Assembly (NCBI RefSeq): GCF_030548175.1
Contig: NZ_JAUORX010000005.1
Coordinates: 186,001 to 250,000 of the forward strand
Direction of reading: 5' to 3'
Length of the DNA: 64,000 bases
Source of the DNA: Cognatishimia sp. 1_MG-2023
Lineage (GTDB): Bacteria > Pseudomonadota > Alphaproteobacteria > Rhodobacterales > Rhodobacteraceae
Shown here: one piece after another, positions 55,705 to 64,000 of the stretch
Layout of the letters: the number at the start of each line of letters is the position of its first letter
Position numbering within the stretch: position 1 is the stretch's first letter
The notes under the pieces: model-generated
The model's database searches: none
Seen by the model: the letters and a program-made list of their open reading frames with translations, nothing else
What the model was told of the DNA's origin: nothing
Translations under genes and position numbers: made by a program

Positions 55705-57555
55705 TTAAGCGTTTGCTTTTTCAAGCTTTTCAAGCGCAGTCATCCACATGGCTTCGGCGCGATCCTGCGCTTCCATGACTTCACCGTATTTCTTTTGCCA
55801 AACTTCCATTTCACCAAGCTTTTCAGCCTCGTAAAGCGCTGGGTCCGCTAGCTTTTTCGCCAACTTCTCGCTCATCTCGTTCAGCTTATTCACGCGCTCT
55901 TCGCATTTCTTAACATCCGCGCGCAGGGCCGCCACGTTTTCGCGTGTTGGTTTCTTTGGCGCGGCAGCCTTTGCTTTTTCCTTAGCAGCAGGCTTATCGC
56001 TAGACAGCAGCAACTTGCGATAGCTTTCAAGATCATCTTCATATGGCTTTACAGAGCCATCTTTCACCAACCAAAGGCGATCCGCGACCAAGGAAAGCAA
56101 ATGCATATCGTGGCTGACCAGGATCACAGCTCCACGATAGGCGGTCAACGCCTCGACCAGCGCTTCGCGGCTTTCAATATCCAAGTGGTTGGTCGGTTCA
56201 TCGAGGATCAGCAGATGCGGCGCATCTAATGTTGCCAACAACAGCGACAAACGCGCCTTTTGACCACCGGACAGGCGTCCAACAACTGTTTCCGCCTGTG
56301 CAGCACCTAGACCAAAGCTGGCCAAGCGCGCACGAATTTTGGCTTGGCCTTCATGGCTGCGCAACCGCATCAAATGTTGAATGGGTGTCTCATCGACATA
56401 CAGCTCATCAACCTGATGCTGGGCAAAAAAGCCGATACGCAGCTTGTTAGAGATAGTGAACTTGCCGGATTTCCGCTCTAGCCGACCAGACAATAGTTTG
56501 GCCAAGGTCGATTTACCCTGACCGTTCTTACCCAGCAGTGCAATTCGATCATCTTGGTCGATACGCAGGTTTAGGTTTTTCAGAACGATGGTATCGCCAT
56601 AGCCAACCGATGTGCTTTCCGTTGCAATAATCGGCGGCGAAAGCTCTTCGGGGGCAGGGAAGGTAAACACCACGCGCGCCGCATCTTCGGGCGCTGTGAT
56701 TGGTGTCATCTTCTCTAGCATTTTCACGCGGCTCTGCGCCTGCTTTGCTTTAGATGCCTTGGCTTTAAACCGGTCCACAAAGCTCTGCAAATGCGCGCGC
56801 TGCAAATCTTGCTTCTTAGCCGCTGCCGCCTGAACAGCGCGTTGCGCGGCCCTTTGTTTGGCAAAGGAATCATATGGACCTGTGTAATAGGTCAGCTTTC
56901 GTTCATCCAAATGCAGGATCGCGTTCACGGAACGGTTCAACAATTCGCGGTCGTGCGAAATGATCAAGACTGTATGCGGGTACTTTACCAGATAAGCCTC
57001 AAGCCAAAGCGCGCCTTCAAGGTCAAGGTAGTTGGTCGGTTCGTCCAACAGCAAATAGTCAGGTTGTGAAAACAACACCGCTGCAAGGGCGACGCGCATG
57101 CGCCAACCACCAGAATAGGCAGAGCAGGGCTTTAGCTGATCTTCGTGATCAAAACCCAAACCTCTTAGGATAGAGCCAGCGCGCGCTTCCGCGCTCCAGG
57201 CATCAATATCGCTTAGGCGGGTTTGAATATCTGCAATGCGTCCCGGATCAGTTGCGGTTTCAGCCTCGGCCAACAATTCCGTACGCTCGGTGTCAGATGC
57301 CAACACCGTATCAATCAAAGAGACCTCGTTGCTGGGCACTTCCTGTGCGACGCCGCCAATCTTGGCACGGTCGGGCAGGGTGATAGAGCCACCTTCTAGC
57401 GAAAGCTCGCCACGGATCAATCGGAACAGCGTGGTTTTGCCGGCGCCATTGCGTCCAATCAGGCCAACTTTGTGGCCTGTTGGGATCGTCGCGGATGCGC
57501 CTTCGAACAAAGGACGGCCTTCGACGTTATACGAGATATCTGAGATCTTTAACAT
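55705..57555 (-). CDS. ABC-F ATPase, YheS-like
   Basis: A 616-residue protein with two ABC domains. Walker A motifs are GRNGAGKT near 35-42 and GKNGQGKS near 332-339; signatures are YSGGWRMRVALA and LSGGQKARLSLL; Walker B motifs end LLDEPTNYLD and ILDEPTNHLD. The linker carries KASKAKQAQSRVKMLEKM, and the C terminus is a Lys/Ala/Glu coiled coil. It is a second ABC-F paralogue besides the Uup-like protein at 23.7 kb and probably acts on stalled ribosomes. Two KOPS octamers fall inside it. Confidence 0.92.
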   Translation of the reverse strand: MLKISDISYNVEGRPLFEGASATIPTGHKVGLIGRNGAGKTTLFRLIRGELSLEGGSITLPDRAKIGGVAQEVPSNEVSLIDTVLASDTERTELLAEAETATDPGRIADIQTRLSDIDAWSAEARAGSILRGLGFDHEDQLKPCSAYSGGWRMRVALAAVLFSQPDYLLLDEPTNYLDLEGALWLEAYLVKYPHTVLIISHDRELLNRSVNAILHLDERKLTYYTGPYDSFAKQRAAQRAVQAAAAKKQDLQRAHLQSFVDRFKAKASKAKQAQSRVKMLEKMTPITAPEDAARVVFTFPAPEELSPPIIATESTSVGYGDTIVLKNLNLRIDQDDRIALLGKNGQGKSTLAKLLSGRLERKSGKFTISNKLRIGFFAQHQVDELYVDETPIQHLMRLRSHEGQAKIRARLASFGLGAAQAETVVGRLSGGQKARLSLLLATLDAPHLLILDEPTNHLDIESREALVEALTAYRGAVILVSHDMHLLSLVADRLWLVKDGSVKPYEDDLESYRKLLLSSDKPAAKEKAKAAAPKKPTRENVAALRADVKKCEERVNKLNEMSEKLAKKLADPALYEAEKLGEMEVWQKKYGEVMEAQDRAEAMWMTALEKLEKANA

Positions 57556-57694
57556 GGCTGCGAGCAGTCTATGAGACGGGCAAACTTGTCAATCCGTATT
57601 GCTAAGTTTCAAACCAAGTTCCAAAGGGCTTTGCAAAACAAAATTCACATGGTAGTGCCCGCGCAAATTCAACTTTGATCTTTGAGGTATAACC

Positions 57695-58117
57695 ATGGCT
57701 CTGGAACGCACGTTCTCTATCATCAAACCTGATGCAACTCGTCGTAACCTGACAGGCGCAATCAACGCGAAATTCGAAGAAGCTGGTCTGCGCGTTGTTG
57801 CGCAAAAGCGTATTCACCTGACAAAAGCACAAGCAGGTAAATTCTACGAAGTACACGCAGAGCGTCCATTCTACGACGAACTGTGCGAATTCATGGCATC
57901 TGCGCCAATCGTTTGCCAAGTTCTAGAAGGCGAAGGCGCAATCGCGAAAAACCGCGAAGTTATGGGCGCAACAAACCCAGCAGACGCAGCACCTGGCACA
58001 ATCCGTGCAGAGTTCGCTGAATCTGTAGGTGAAAACTCTGTACACGGTTCCGACGCTCCTGAAACAGCAGCAGTTGAAATCGCGTATTTCTTCTCTGGTC
58101 TAGAACTGGTCGGCTAA
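57695..58117 (+). CDS. ndk: Nucleoside diphosphate kinase
   Basis: A 140-residue kinase. Opening [18 protein letters not shown] contains the ATP-contacting Lys11; the catalytic His117 is in [20 protein letters not shown]. It transfers the gamma-phosphate between nucleoside triphosphates and diphosphates. Alone on its strand with a strong terminator behind it. Codons ending in A or T (GCA, ACA, CCA, GAA, GTT) are frequent, unlike many neighbours, which may reflect high expression. Confidence 0.97.
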   Translation: MALERTFSIIKPDATRRNLTGAINAKFEEAGLRVVAQKRIHLTKAQAGKFYEVHAERPFYDELCEFMASAPIVCQVLEGEGAIAKNREVMGATNPADAAPGTIRAEFAESVGENSVHGSDAPETAAVEIAYFFSGLELVG

Positions 58118-58144
58118 TCCGCCTTTTCTACCAAAAGACATCAG

Positions 58145-58178
58145 AGCCGCTTTGGAGCAATCCAAGGCGGCTTTTTTT
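58145..58178 (+). terminator. Rho-independent terminator of ndk
   Basis: A 12-bp stem, AGCCGCTTTGGA paired with TCCAAGGCGGCT (one G-T pair), with loop GCAA, followed by seven T. It starts 27 bp after the ndk stop. Confidence 0.92.
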
Positions 58179-58179
58179 G

Positions 58180-58512
58180 TTATCCGGCCTTGCGGGGGAT
58201 AACGCCAATTTCATTTAAAATGGTTTCAAGCTTTGACAAACCAGTGTCATGTGAACTGGCTTTGATCGCGTCAAACCGAACGCGTAGCGCTTCTTTTTCT
58301 TTACCTTTGCAATCGTTCCAAGGACGACCTTGCAAGGCCATGACCAAAACGTAATAGCCAATAAAGTGTGGTTTTGATCCTGTTTTCAACAGTTTGGCAT
58401 AGGCGTCATCAGCACCCAATGCGCGTAGTTCTTCGGCGGAATGAATTCCAGCACGGGCACAGGCCTCTTCATAGGCCGGGCCAAGGTTTTTGATTGAGGA
58501 TACAGGCGTCAT
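58180..58512 (-). CDS. TfoX C-terminal domain protein
   Basis: A 110-residue protein resembling the stand-alone TfoX C-terminal domain, a helix-hairpin-helix-like fold: SSIKNLGPAYEEACARAGIHSAEELRALGADDAYAKLLKTG. In E. coli and Haemophilus, full TfoX/Sxy promotes competence gene expression; here the N-terminal domain is missing. The end (GLSKLETILNEIGVIPRKAG) is basic. It is not evidence of natural competence by itself. Confidence 0.82.
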   Translation of the reverse strand: MTPVSSIKNLGPAYEEACARAGIHSAEELRALGADDAYAKLLKTGSKPHFIGYYVLVMALQGRPWNDCKGKEKEALRVRFDAIKASSHDTGLSKLETILNEIGVIPRKAG

Positions 58513-58558
58513 GGACGCAATCTATCATTCTCAATAAGGGTGTCACCCTGAAGTGGTC

Positions 58559-58687
58559 TTAGATCATCGCCCAATCAGTAAAAACTTGTTTCTTAGGTTC
58601 AGGTGCAGACGCAGTTTGTTTAACCGGTGGTGTGGGACGTGTAGACGCAGAGGTCTGCTGTGGGTCTTTCTGCATAGAAATAGGCAT
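58559..58687 (-). CDS. 42-residue proline/threonine-rich protein of unknown function
   Basis: A small frame starting MPISMQKDPQQTSASTRP and ending VFTDWAMI. The start is supported by an excellent ribosome site, AAGGAG with 7 bp spacing; longer in-frame starts lack one. The middle is low-complexity Pro/Ser/Thr/Lys, the last eight residues are hydrophobic-aromatic. No family is recognised. The strong ribosome site is the main argument for reality. Confidence 0.5.
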   Translation of the reverse strand: MPISMQKDPQQTSASTRPTPPVKQTASAPEPKKQVFTDWAMI

Positions 58688-58966
58688 GCTCGTGCTCCTT
58701 ATGTTGTCCCCGTTTCGGGGTTTAGCGATCTTGGGAATATCCTGCCCAAAACCACCGTTTCTTGGTGCGCCCACAGCGGATAATCAGTGGGACGTTTGGA
58801 TAGGCTAAAATGCGATTCGGGCAACAATGTGCCGAATTTTAAATTTATTGTTCTCAAATGCAGGATAGTCACATCGGCATTGTGATGAGCTGTCAGACTT
58901 TTTGCCGGTATAAGATGGTTAATAACCGCGTCGGTAACGACCGCATTTCGATCAAAAGGAGCTTTA

Positions 58967-60061
58967 ATGCGCAAATTCTTGGCACTTGTTCTTCTCGTAG
59001 GGCTGAACCTTTCCAGCCCAGCGACCGCGCTAGAGACCCAATCCGGCAACATCCAAGTCACGCGCATGTCCTCGGGTTTCAAAACACCTTGGGCGCTAGG
59101 GTTCCTTCCAGACGGTAGTTATCTCGTGACCGAACGGCGGGGCCGTCTGTATCACGTTGAACTGTCCGGAAAGAAAACCGCGATCAAAGGCGTGCCCAAA
59201 GTGGCGGCAAACGGGCAGGGTGGTTTGCTGGATGTTCTTGTCCCGCGTAATTTCCAGCAATCTGGCGAAATCATCATGACCCTCGCCAAGGCACAGCCAA
59301 ATGGCAGCGGCACCGCTGTTGCCATCGCAAAACTTGACCTGGCGAAAGCGACACTCACCAATCAACGCATCATATTTGAAATGACGCCCGGTTCCCAAGG
59401 CGACCGCCACTTCGGCAGCCGTATCGTAGAGGCGCGGGATGGCTCTCTTTTCGTCACTATCGGCGAACGTGGAGATCGCCCATCTGCCCAAGACCTATCG
59501 CGCCACAATGGTAGCATCGTAAAAATCACCCGCAGCGGCGCAGCAGCCACAGGCAATCCATTCCTAGACCAAGCCAACGCAGAACCCGAAATCTGGAGCT
59601 ATGGCCACCGCAATCCGCAAGGCATGGCCTTTGATGCAAAGGGGGTGCTTTGGGCTGTCGAACATGGGGCCCGTGGGGGTGATGAAGTGAACCGCATCCG
59701 CAAAGGCGCAAACTACGGTTGGCCCGTCATCGCTTATGGTCGCCATTACTCAGGGCAAAAAATCGGCGAAGGCACGCAGAAACAGGGAATGGAACAACCT
59801 GCGTACTATTGGGACCCTTCCATCGCCCCATCCGGCATGATGATCTATACCGGCGACATGTTCCCGGATTGGCGCGGTGATATCTTTGTTGGAAGCCTGA
59901 AATTTGATTATATTTCAAGGCTTTCAGGCGCAAACCTAACAGAAACAGAAGCGCTAAAATCACCAAACACCAAACGTGTCCGCGACATCCGCCAAGCGGC
60001 AGATGGCAGCATTTGGTTCATCTCCGATGACCGCGGTGCGATCTACCGCATGTCACGCTAA
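58967..60061 (+). CDS. PQQ-dependent aldose sugar dehydrogenase (soluble, periplasmic)
   Basis: A 364-residue six-bladed beta-propeller protein (GDH-B/YliI family) with signal peptide 1-22. Conserved segments: GLKTPWALGFLPDG-type start (FKTPWALGFLPDGSYLVTERRG), NGQGGLLDVL, HFGSRIVEARDGSLFVTIGERGD, the PQQ/calcium region EIWSYGHRNPQGMAFDAKGVLWAVEHGARGGDEVN, and IAPSGMMIYTGDMFPDWRGDIFVG. It oxidises aldose sugars and passes electrons to quinone or cytochrome. AGGAGC precedes the ATG. It is convergent with the GlxA-type regulator and no PQQ synthesis gene is in the window. Confidence 0.9.
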   Translation: MRKFLALVLLVGLNLSSPATALETQSGNIQVTRMSSGFKTPWALGFLPDGSYLVTERRGRLYHVELSGKKTAIKGVPKVAANGQGGLLDVLVPRNFQQSGEIIMTLAKAQPNGSGTAVAIAKLDLAKATLTNQRIIFEMTPGSQGDRHFGSRIVEARDGSLFVTIGERGDRPSAQDLSRHNGSIVKITRSGAAATGNPFLDQANAEPEIWSYGHRNPQGMAFDAKGVLWAVEHGARGGDEVNRIRKGANYGWPVIAYGRHYSGQKIGEGTQKQGMEQPAYYWDPSIAPSGMMIYTGDMFPDWRGDIFVGSLKFDYISRLSGANLTETEALKSPNTKRVRDIRQAADGSIWFISDDRGAIYRMSR

Positions 60062-60062
60062 C

Positions 60063-61058
60063 CTAGGCAGATGGCCCTTGCGTACCACGCTCACGATAGG
60101 GAGTGGTTTCGTAATGCGAACGATAGCATTTGGAGAAATGGCTGGGCGATGCAAACCCGCAAGCCAGTGCAACGTTGATCACGCTCATATCCGTCTGCAT
60201 CAAAAGGTTACGCGCCTTTTGTAACCGCAATTCCATATAGTACCGCTTTGGCGAGCGATCCAAATACCGGCGGAACAACCGTTCTAGCTGGCGTGTCGAC
60301 ATACCGACATTTTCTGCCAAGGCCGACGGGCTAATCGGCTCTTCGATATTGGCTTCCATCATATGGATCACTTGGCTCAACTTCGGATGCCGCACGCCAA
60401 TGCGCGTCGGCACAGACAAGCGCTGCGCGTCCTGATCCGTTCGAATGGATGAATAAATCAACTGATCCGCCACCGCATTGGCCAGTTCAGCCCCATGATC
60501 TTGGCCAATGAATTTCAACATCAAATCAATCGATGCTGTCCCACCGGCGGTCGTGAACCGGTTGTTATCAATTACGAAAACAGAACGAGTCAGCTCAATG
60601 TCTTCGAAATCTTCAATAAAGCCATCTTGGTTTTCCCAGTGAATGGTCGCCCGGCGCCCATCCAATAGGCCCGCTTTGGCCAAAGTGTGGGCAGCTGTAC
60701 ACAATCCACCCACCAAAACCCCACGTCGCGATTCGCGTCGTAGCCAGTTCAACAGTTTAGGTGTGGTCGCAGATTTCACATTGGTGCCACCACAAACGAC
60801 CAATACATCATCTCGAAAGATGTCTTCAAAACCAATATCGACTGAAAAACTGGTCCCGACAGAACATGTCACCGGCTCTCCATCCGCACCCGCAGTCACC
60901 CATTGATACAGCTCTTTGCCAGCCATTCGGTTAGCCAACCGCAGGCTTTCTATGGCTGCCGCAAAGCATAACAGCGTAAATTCATTCATTAAAAAGAATA
61001 CAAAACGCTTTGGCTTAGTATCTTTTGCTATCGCAAATGGGTTTATGTCATTTGTCAA
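60063..61058 (-). CDS. GlxA-family AraC-type transcriptional regulator
   Basis: A 331-residue protein: an N-terminal DJ-1/PfpI-like domain (about 18-190, RFVFFLMNEFTLLCFAAAIESLRLAN, VVCGGTNVK, LVGGLCTAAHTLAKAG with the nucleophile-elbow Cys) and a C-terminal AraC HTH pair (about 220-325, SPSALAENVGMSTRQLERLFRRYLDRSPKRYYMELRLQKA and INVALACGFASPSHFSKCYRSHY). Similar regulators control carnitine, glycine betaine or arginine catabolism genes. Targets are not adjacent; the direct repeats at 61144-61183 upstream may be its operator. Confidence 0.9.
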   Translation of the reverse strand: MTNDINPFAIAKDTKPKRFVFFLMNEFTLLCFAAAIESLRLANRMAGKELYQWVTAGADGEPVTCSVGTSFSVDIGFEDIFRDDVLVVCGGTNVKSATTPKLLNWLRRESRRGVLVGGLCTAAHTLAKAGLLDGRRATIHWENQDGFIEDFEDIELTRSVFVIDNNRFTTAGGTASIDLMLKFIGQDHGAELANAVADQLIYSSIRTDQDAQRLSVPTRIGVRHPKLSQVIHMMEANIEEPISPSALAENVGMSTRQLERLFRRYLDRSPKRYYMELRLQKARNLLMQTDMSVINVALACGFASPSHFSKCYRSHYETTPYRERGTQGPSA

Positions 61059-61143
61059 AGAGGGAACGACTCACTCGTTTAAGGTGAAACAGATGATCCA
61101 CATGAATAATTTGCGACCATTCCGTCAAGAACCTTATTTTGCC

Positions 61144-61183
61144 TATGGTCACTTCTGTCAAATTGCATATGGTTCACTTCCGT
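61144..61183 (+). promoter_or_regulatory. Imperfect direct repeats between the GlxA-type gene and class II DAHP synthase
   Basis: TATGGTCACTTCTGT (61144-61158) and TATGGTTCACTTCCGT (61168-61183) are direct repeats spaced 24 bp, the half-site layout of AraC-type operators. They stand 86-125 bp before the regulator's start and 48-87 bp before aroG. They may control either divergent gene. Confidence 0.4.
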
Positions 61184-61230
61184 AGAGTGCACGACGCATT
61201 CTCGTACCAATGTTAACCGGAGTAAAGACA

Positions 61231-62601
61231 ATGGCAGAATGGCAAAAATCTGACTGGCGCAACAAGCCCAGGGTTCAGATGCCTGACTATACGGATGCAA
61301 ACGCGCTTGAGGCTGTCGAAGCCAAGCTCGCAAGCTATCCGCCCTTGGTCTTTGCTGGCGAAGCGCGCAGCTTGAAAACAAAACTCGGAGCTGCGTCTCG
61401 CGGCGAGGCCTTTTTGCTGCAAGGCGGCGACTGCGCGGAATCCTTTTCGCAATTCAGTGCTGATGGTATCCGCGACACCTTTAAGGTGATGTTGCAGATG
61501 GCGATGGTTCTGACGTTCGGCGCCAAAGTGCCCGTGGTCAAAGTTGGCCGTATGGCTGGCCAATTCGCGAAACCACGGTCCGCACCGACGGAAACCGTAG
61601 ATGGCGTAGAGCTGCCAAGCTACCGTGGCGACATCATCAACGAGCTTGATTTCAATTCTGGCGCACGGATCCCTGATCCAAGCAAAATGCTGCAAGCCTA
61701 CACACAGGCCGCAGCAACGCTGAACCTTCTACGAGCCTTTAGCACCGGGGGCTATGCTGACGTGCATCAGGTCCACGCATGGACTCTGGGCTTCACCGAG
61801 GGTGAAAAAGCCGCGAAATACCGCGAAATGGCCAATAGCATCAGTGATGCGTTGGACTTCATGTCAGCGGCAGGTGTGAACAGCAACCTGTCACACGCGC
61901 TGCACACCGTTGATTTCTACACCAGTCACGAAAGCCTTCTGCTGGAATATGAAGAGGCGCTCACACGTCTTGATTCAACATCTGGCAAATGGTTGGCTGG
62001 TTCTGGCCACATGCTTTGGATTGGCGACCGTACCCGTCAACCAGACGGCGCGCATGTCGAATTCCTGCGTGGCGTTCAAAACCCGATCGGTTTGAAATGT
62101 GGTCCAACAACCACTGCCGAAGACCTGAAGGTTCTGATGCAAAAGCTGAACCCAGAAAACGAAGACGGCCGTCTAACACTGATTGCACGCTTTGGTGCGG
62201 GCACGGTGGGTGACCACCTGCCTCGCTTGATCAAAGCCGTGAAAGAAGAAGGCGCAAACGTTCTTTGGACCTGTGACGCGATGCACGGCAACACAATCAA
62301 ATCGGCAACCGGTTACAAAACCCGCCCATTCGAAAGTGTTCTGCGCGAAGTTCAGGAATTCTTTGCAGTGCACAAAGCCGAGGGCACAATCCCTGGCGGC
62401 GTTCATTTCGAGATGACCGGCCAAGATGTGACCGAATGCACCGGCGGTGTTCGCGACGTAAAGGACGAAGACTTGTCCGATCGTTACCACACCGCTTGCG
62501 ATCCTCGCCTAAACGCGAGCCAATCGCTAGAACTGGCCTTCCTCGTAGCCGAGGAACTGTCAGCCTTGCGCAACTCGGCACCAGAAGCTCAGGCCGTTTA
62601 A
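61231..62601 (+). CDS. aroG: 3-deoxy-7-phosphoheptulonate synthase, class II
   Basis: A 456-residue class II (plant-type) DAHP synthase. The start at 61231 follows GGAGTAAAGACA. Motifs: [13 protein letters not shown] near 65-77, [17 protein letters not shown] near 105-121 (PEP site), GLKCGPTTT near 285, and [11 protein letters not shown] near 346 (metal Asp and His). It condenses PEP with erythrose-4-phosphate as the first step of the shikimate path. A strong terminator follows. Confidence 0.95.
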   Translation: MAEWQKSDWRNKPRVQMPDYTDANALEAVEAKLASYPPLVFAGEARSLKTKLGAASRGEAFLLQGGDCAESFSQFSADGIRDTFKVMLQMAMVLTFGAKVPVVKVGRMAGQFAKPRSAPTETVDGVELPSYRGDIINELDFNSGARIPDPSKMLQAYTQAAATLNLLRAFSTGGYADVHQVHAWTLGFTEGEKAAKYREMANSISDALDFMSAAGVNSNLSHALHTVDFYTSHESLLLEYEEALTRLDSTSGKWLAGSGHMLWIGDRTRQPDGAHVEFLRGVQNPIGLKCGPTTTAEDLKVLMQKLNPENEDGRLTLIARFGAGTVGDHLPRLIKAVKEEGANVLWTCDAMHGNTIKSATGYKTRPFESVLREVQEFFAVHKAEGTIPGGVHFEMTGQDVTECTGGVRDVKDEDLSDRYHTACDPRLNASQSLELAFLVAEELSALRNSAPEAQAV

Positions 62602-62622
62602 GAGCTGACTATTTAGTAAACC

Positions 62623-62653
62623 AAGGGCGCTCCAATTTGGGGCGCCCTTTTTC
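62623..62653 (+). terminator. Rho-independent terminator of aroG
   Basis: AAGGGCGCTCC and GGGGCGCCCTT pair over 11 bp (one G-T) around loop AATTT, followed by TTTTTC. It also lies 14 bp from the stop of the convergent PAS gene and may serve both. Confidence 0.9.
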
Positions 62654-62666
62654 GTGGGCCGTTTGA

Positions 62667-63326
62667 TCAGTCGTTCTGTACCAAAGTTAATCGGGGTGCC
62701 GCGGTCTCTGTTTCCCGACCCTGCTTGATCGAAGAAACCGCCGGATTTCCTGCCACAACGGTCAAACCCTGTGATTGTACGTTTGGGCTGCTGAATTGTC
62801 CGAAGTGTACGATTGGTTTCACAACAGACCCCAATGGCATTAACGTTTGCGCCCCGGACCTCGGCAGCACATCGTATTGCAAACATCCCAAAACGCGGGT
62901 GGTTTTTCCCTCGTGATCTTGCAGCGGCAACAAAATCATCTGCGCCTGAACCGTCGAAGATCGCGCTTTGTCCCAAGTCATATTGATCGTCGCTTTGGCA
63001 GGCATTTCAAAGACATCTTCTAATATGTCCCCAAACAAAGCCCTGCGGCGTGGGGCAATCAAGCAGGTCGCAGGCATCCCGCGCACGTCCAAGCCAAGCA
63101 CATCAGAAACCTTTGATCCTGCAATACGCAACCGGGCAACGCGTGGTGCAACGCATTCTAAAATAAAGGAATATGGCAAAGCGTTCTGAATACCACGCGG
63201 ATCAATCTTGCTCCGCTCTGGTATGTCGTTATCGCCGCGCAATCCGTGCCAATAGGCCTCAACCTCTTTGATCGCCGCAAATCGCGATGCGCTCATTCCC
63301 TTTCGGCCACGGCTTAATCGTATCAT
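62667..63326 (-). CDS. PAS_5-type single PAS-domain protein
   Basis: A 219-residue protein, taking the ATG at 63326 (MIRLSRGRKGMSASRF); 63401 and the ATG at 63296 are alternatives, none with a strong ribosome site. The PAS-like core spans about 12-150: FAAIKEVEAYWHGLRGDNDIPERSKIDPRGIQNALPYSFILE and VARLRIAGSKVSDVLGLDVRGMPATCLIAP, typical of the short alphaproteobacterial PAS_5 family whose members regulate by protein contact and have no output domain. The C-terminal tail (about 170-219) is variable; part of it (VKPIVHFGQFSSPNVQSQ) is encoded by a decayed palindromic element. Confidence 0.8.
   Translation of the reverse strand: MIRLSRGRKGMSASRFAAIKEVEAYWHGLRGDNDIPERSKIDPRGIQNALPYSFILECVAPRVARLRIAGSKVSDVLGLDVRGMPATCLIAPRRRALFGDILEDVFEMPAKATINMTWDKARSSTVQAQMILLPLQDHEGKTTRVLGCLQYDVLPRSGAQTLMPLGSVVKPIVHFGQFSSPNVQSQGLTVVAGNPAVSSIKQGRETETAAPRLTLVQND
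62770..62819. repeat. Palindromic element, copy 2 (inside the PAS gene)
   Basis: Aligned without gaps to the hairpin at 25499-25548, about 35 of 50 positions agree. Shared blocks include ATTGTACGTTT (62774-62784), CTGAA, CCGAA and GTACGATT (62807-62814); the two GTAC tetramers are exactly 30 bp apart in both copies. It encodes part of the PAS protein's variable C-terminal tail on the other strand. Its own palindrome is weaker than copy 1. Confidence 0.55.
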
Positions 63327-63556
63327 GTCTTTCACCCAAATTCTCTCAGTCACCCAAAGTCGCGATCTGCATTTCGTCGGTGCGATTGCCAGCGCTGCCA
63401 AAAAGTTACCACTCCCTTAATATGCCCGATTTGAACGAAACTTTGTGAAATTCTGAAAGGGTTGGTTAATGTTCTACGGTTTCCCTAATTGCACCATTGC
63501 CCTAAACGGTTGGTTCGCTTTAGGTGATAAGATATTAAAAATGAGGAGAGCGGTTC

Positions 63557-64000
63557 ATGTTGCAATCTATGACAGGCTTTGCATCGGCCAAAGGAGAAGC
63601 CGAGGGCTATAGCTGGGCCTGGGAGCTGCGCAGTGTGAACTCCAAGGGACTGGATTTACGCCTGCGGGTGCCAGACTGGATTGAAGGACTAGAACCACAA
63701 CTTCGCGCCGCATTGTCCAAAGCGCTAGGGCGCGGTTCAGTATCTCTTGGCCTGCGCATTTCGCGAACCGAAGAAACCGCATCTTTGGCGCTAAACACGG
63801 TCACGCTCGACACCGTGCTAAACGCCCTAAGCGAAGTCGAATCCCAAGCCATGGATCGTGGTCTATCACTGTCACCTGCCAATCCTGCTGAAATCCTAGC
63901 GTTGCGCGGCGTACTAGACACAGCCAGCAGCGAGGGCGACATGGACGCCTTGCGTAAAAAACTGATGTCCGAAGTGCCGGATTTGCTGAAAGCCTTTACC
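63557..64000 (+). CDS. yicC: YicC-family endoribonuclease (5' part, cut by window end)
   Basis: 148 codons are visible and no stop is reached, so the gene continues past the window. The opening LQSMTGFASAKGEAEGYSWAWELRSVNSKGLDLRLRVPD is diagnostic of YicC/YloC N-terminal domains. The family has endoribonuclease activity and affects small-RNA turnover. GAGGAG lies 10 bp before the ATG. The 230-bp gap to the PAS gene contains A/T-rich DNA and probably the promoters of both divergent genes. Confidence 0.93.
   Translation, partial: MLQSMTGFASAKGEAEGYSWAWELRSVNSKGLDLRLRVPDWIEGLEPQLRAALSKALGRGSVSLGLRISRTEETASLALNTVTLDTVLNALSEVESQAMDRGLSLSPANPAEILALRGVLDTASSEGDMDALRKKLMSEVPDLLKAFT

Noticed and set aside
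58180-58512. TfoX-domain gene as evidence of a competence system
   Set aside because: Only the C-terminal domain is present and no com genes are nearby.
62725-62916. 63-residue frame opposite the PAS gene covering the second palindromic copy
   Set aside because: No ribosome site and the PAS frame on the other strand is clearly coding.

Overview
The window looks like chromosomal DNA of a marine member of the Rhodobacteraceae (Roseobacter group, Alphaproteobacteria). The evidence is a DksA that keeps only one of the usual zinc-finger cysteines, a DUF4167 protein, a DUF2927 lipoprotein in a MoxR/VWA operon, a two-domain alphaproteobacterial dCTP deaminase, class II DAHP synthase, and the gene orders argS-SPOR-nagZ-scpA-scpB, DUF177-rpmF-plsX-fabH-ihfA-merR and lptF-lptG-lptD-surA-pdxA-rsmA. 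I see no insertion sequence, prophage, CRISPR array, rRNA operon or plasmid function. Coding density is very high and many neighbours overlap by 4 bp (ATGA or GTGA). I call 70 protein genes (two cut by the window edges) and one tRNA.

Layout. 0-6 kb: a PIN-domain gene, then a minus-strand cluster read from 5.9 kb down to 0.6 kb: MoxR ATPase, DUF2927 lipoprotein, small membrane protein, CoxE-like VWA protein, a membrane-anchored unknown, DedA and an M48 protease. 6-11 kb: dksA, an FAD monooxygenase, xth, an SRPBCC protein, erpA, dgt and an SDR-like protein. 11-18 kb: argS, SPOR protein, nagZ, scpA, scpB, a 59-residue unknown, dcd and tRNA-Pro(GGG). 18-23.6 kb: merR, ihfA, fabH, plsX, rpmF and DUF177, divergent from bamE and an OlsB-type ornithine acyltransferase. 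23.6-32 kb: an Uup-like ABC-F protein, an SDR, tyrS, anmK, eno, an orphan PAS histidine kinase and a Fur-family regulator. 32-41 kb: a DEAD-box helicase behind a hairpin-rich leader, phzF-like, a Na+/H+ antiporter, selO, GNAT, nucleoside hydrolase, an orphan iron-binding protein behind two palindromic operators, and mazG. 41-45 kb: a beta-barrel protein, a small secreted unknown, prfA-prmC and DUF4167. 45-54 kb: rsmA, pdxA, surA, lptD, lptG and lptF, divergent from pepA-holC. 54-64 kb: a membrane aspartic protease, MarC, a YheS-like ABC-F protein, ndk, TfoX C-terminal protein, a 42-residue unknown, a sugar dehydrogenase, a GlxA-type regulator, class II DAHP synthase, a PAS protein and the start of yicC.

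Functional themes are envelope building and recycling (LptDFG, SurA, BamE, NagZ, AnmK, OlsB, PlsX/FabH), chromosome handling (ScpAB, IHF, HolC, Dgt, Xth), translation (ArgS, TyrS, RF1, PrmC, RsmA, L32, two ABC-F factors) and nucleotide pools (Dcd, Dgt, MazG, Ndk, nucleoside hydrolase). The most unusual signals are: (i) a ~50-bp palindromic element between two convergent genes with a decayed, gap-free second copy inside the PAS gene 37 kb away; (ii) 18 copies of the KOPS-type octamer GGGNAGGG, all on the + strand; (iii) a run of hairpins before the DEAD-box helicase; (iv) two tandem 18-bp operators before the iron-binding protein; (v) a LacI-type palindrome before eno; and (vi) the uncharacterised MoxR/DUF2927/VWA operon.
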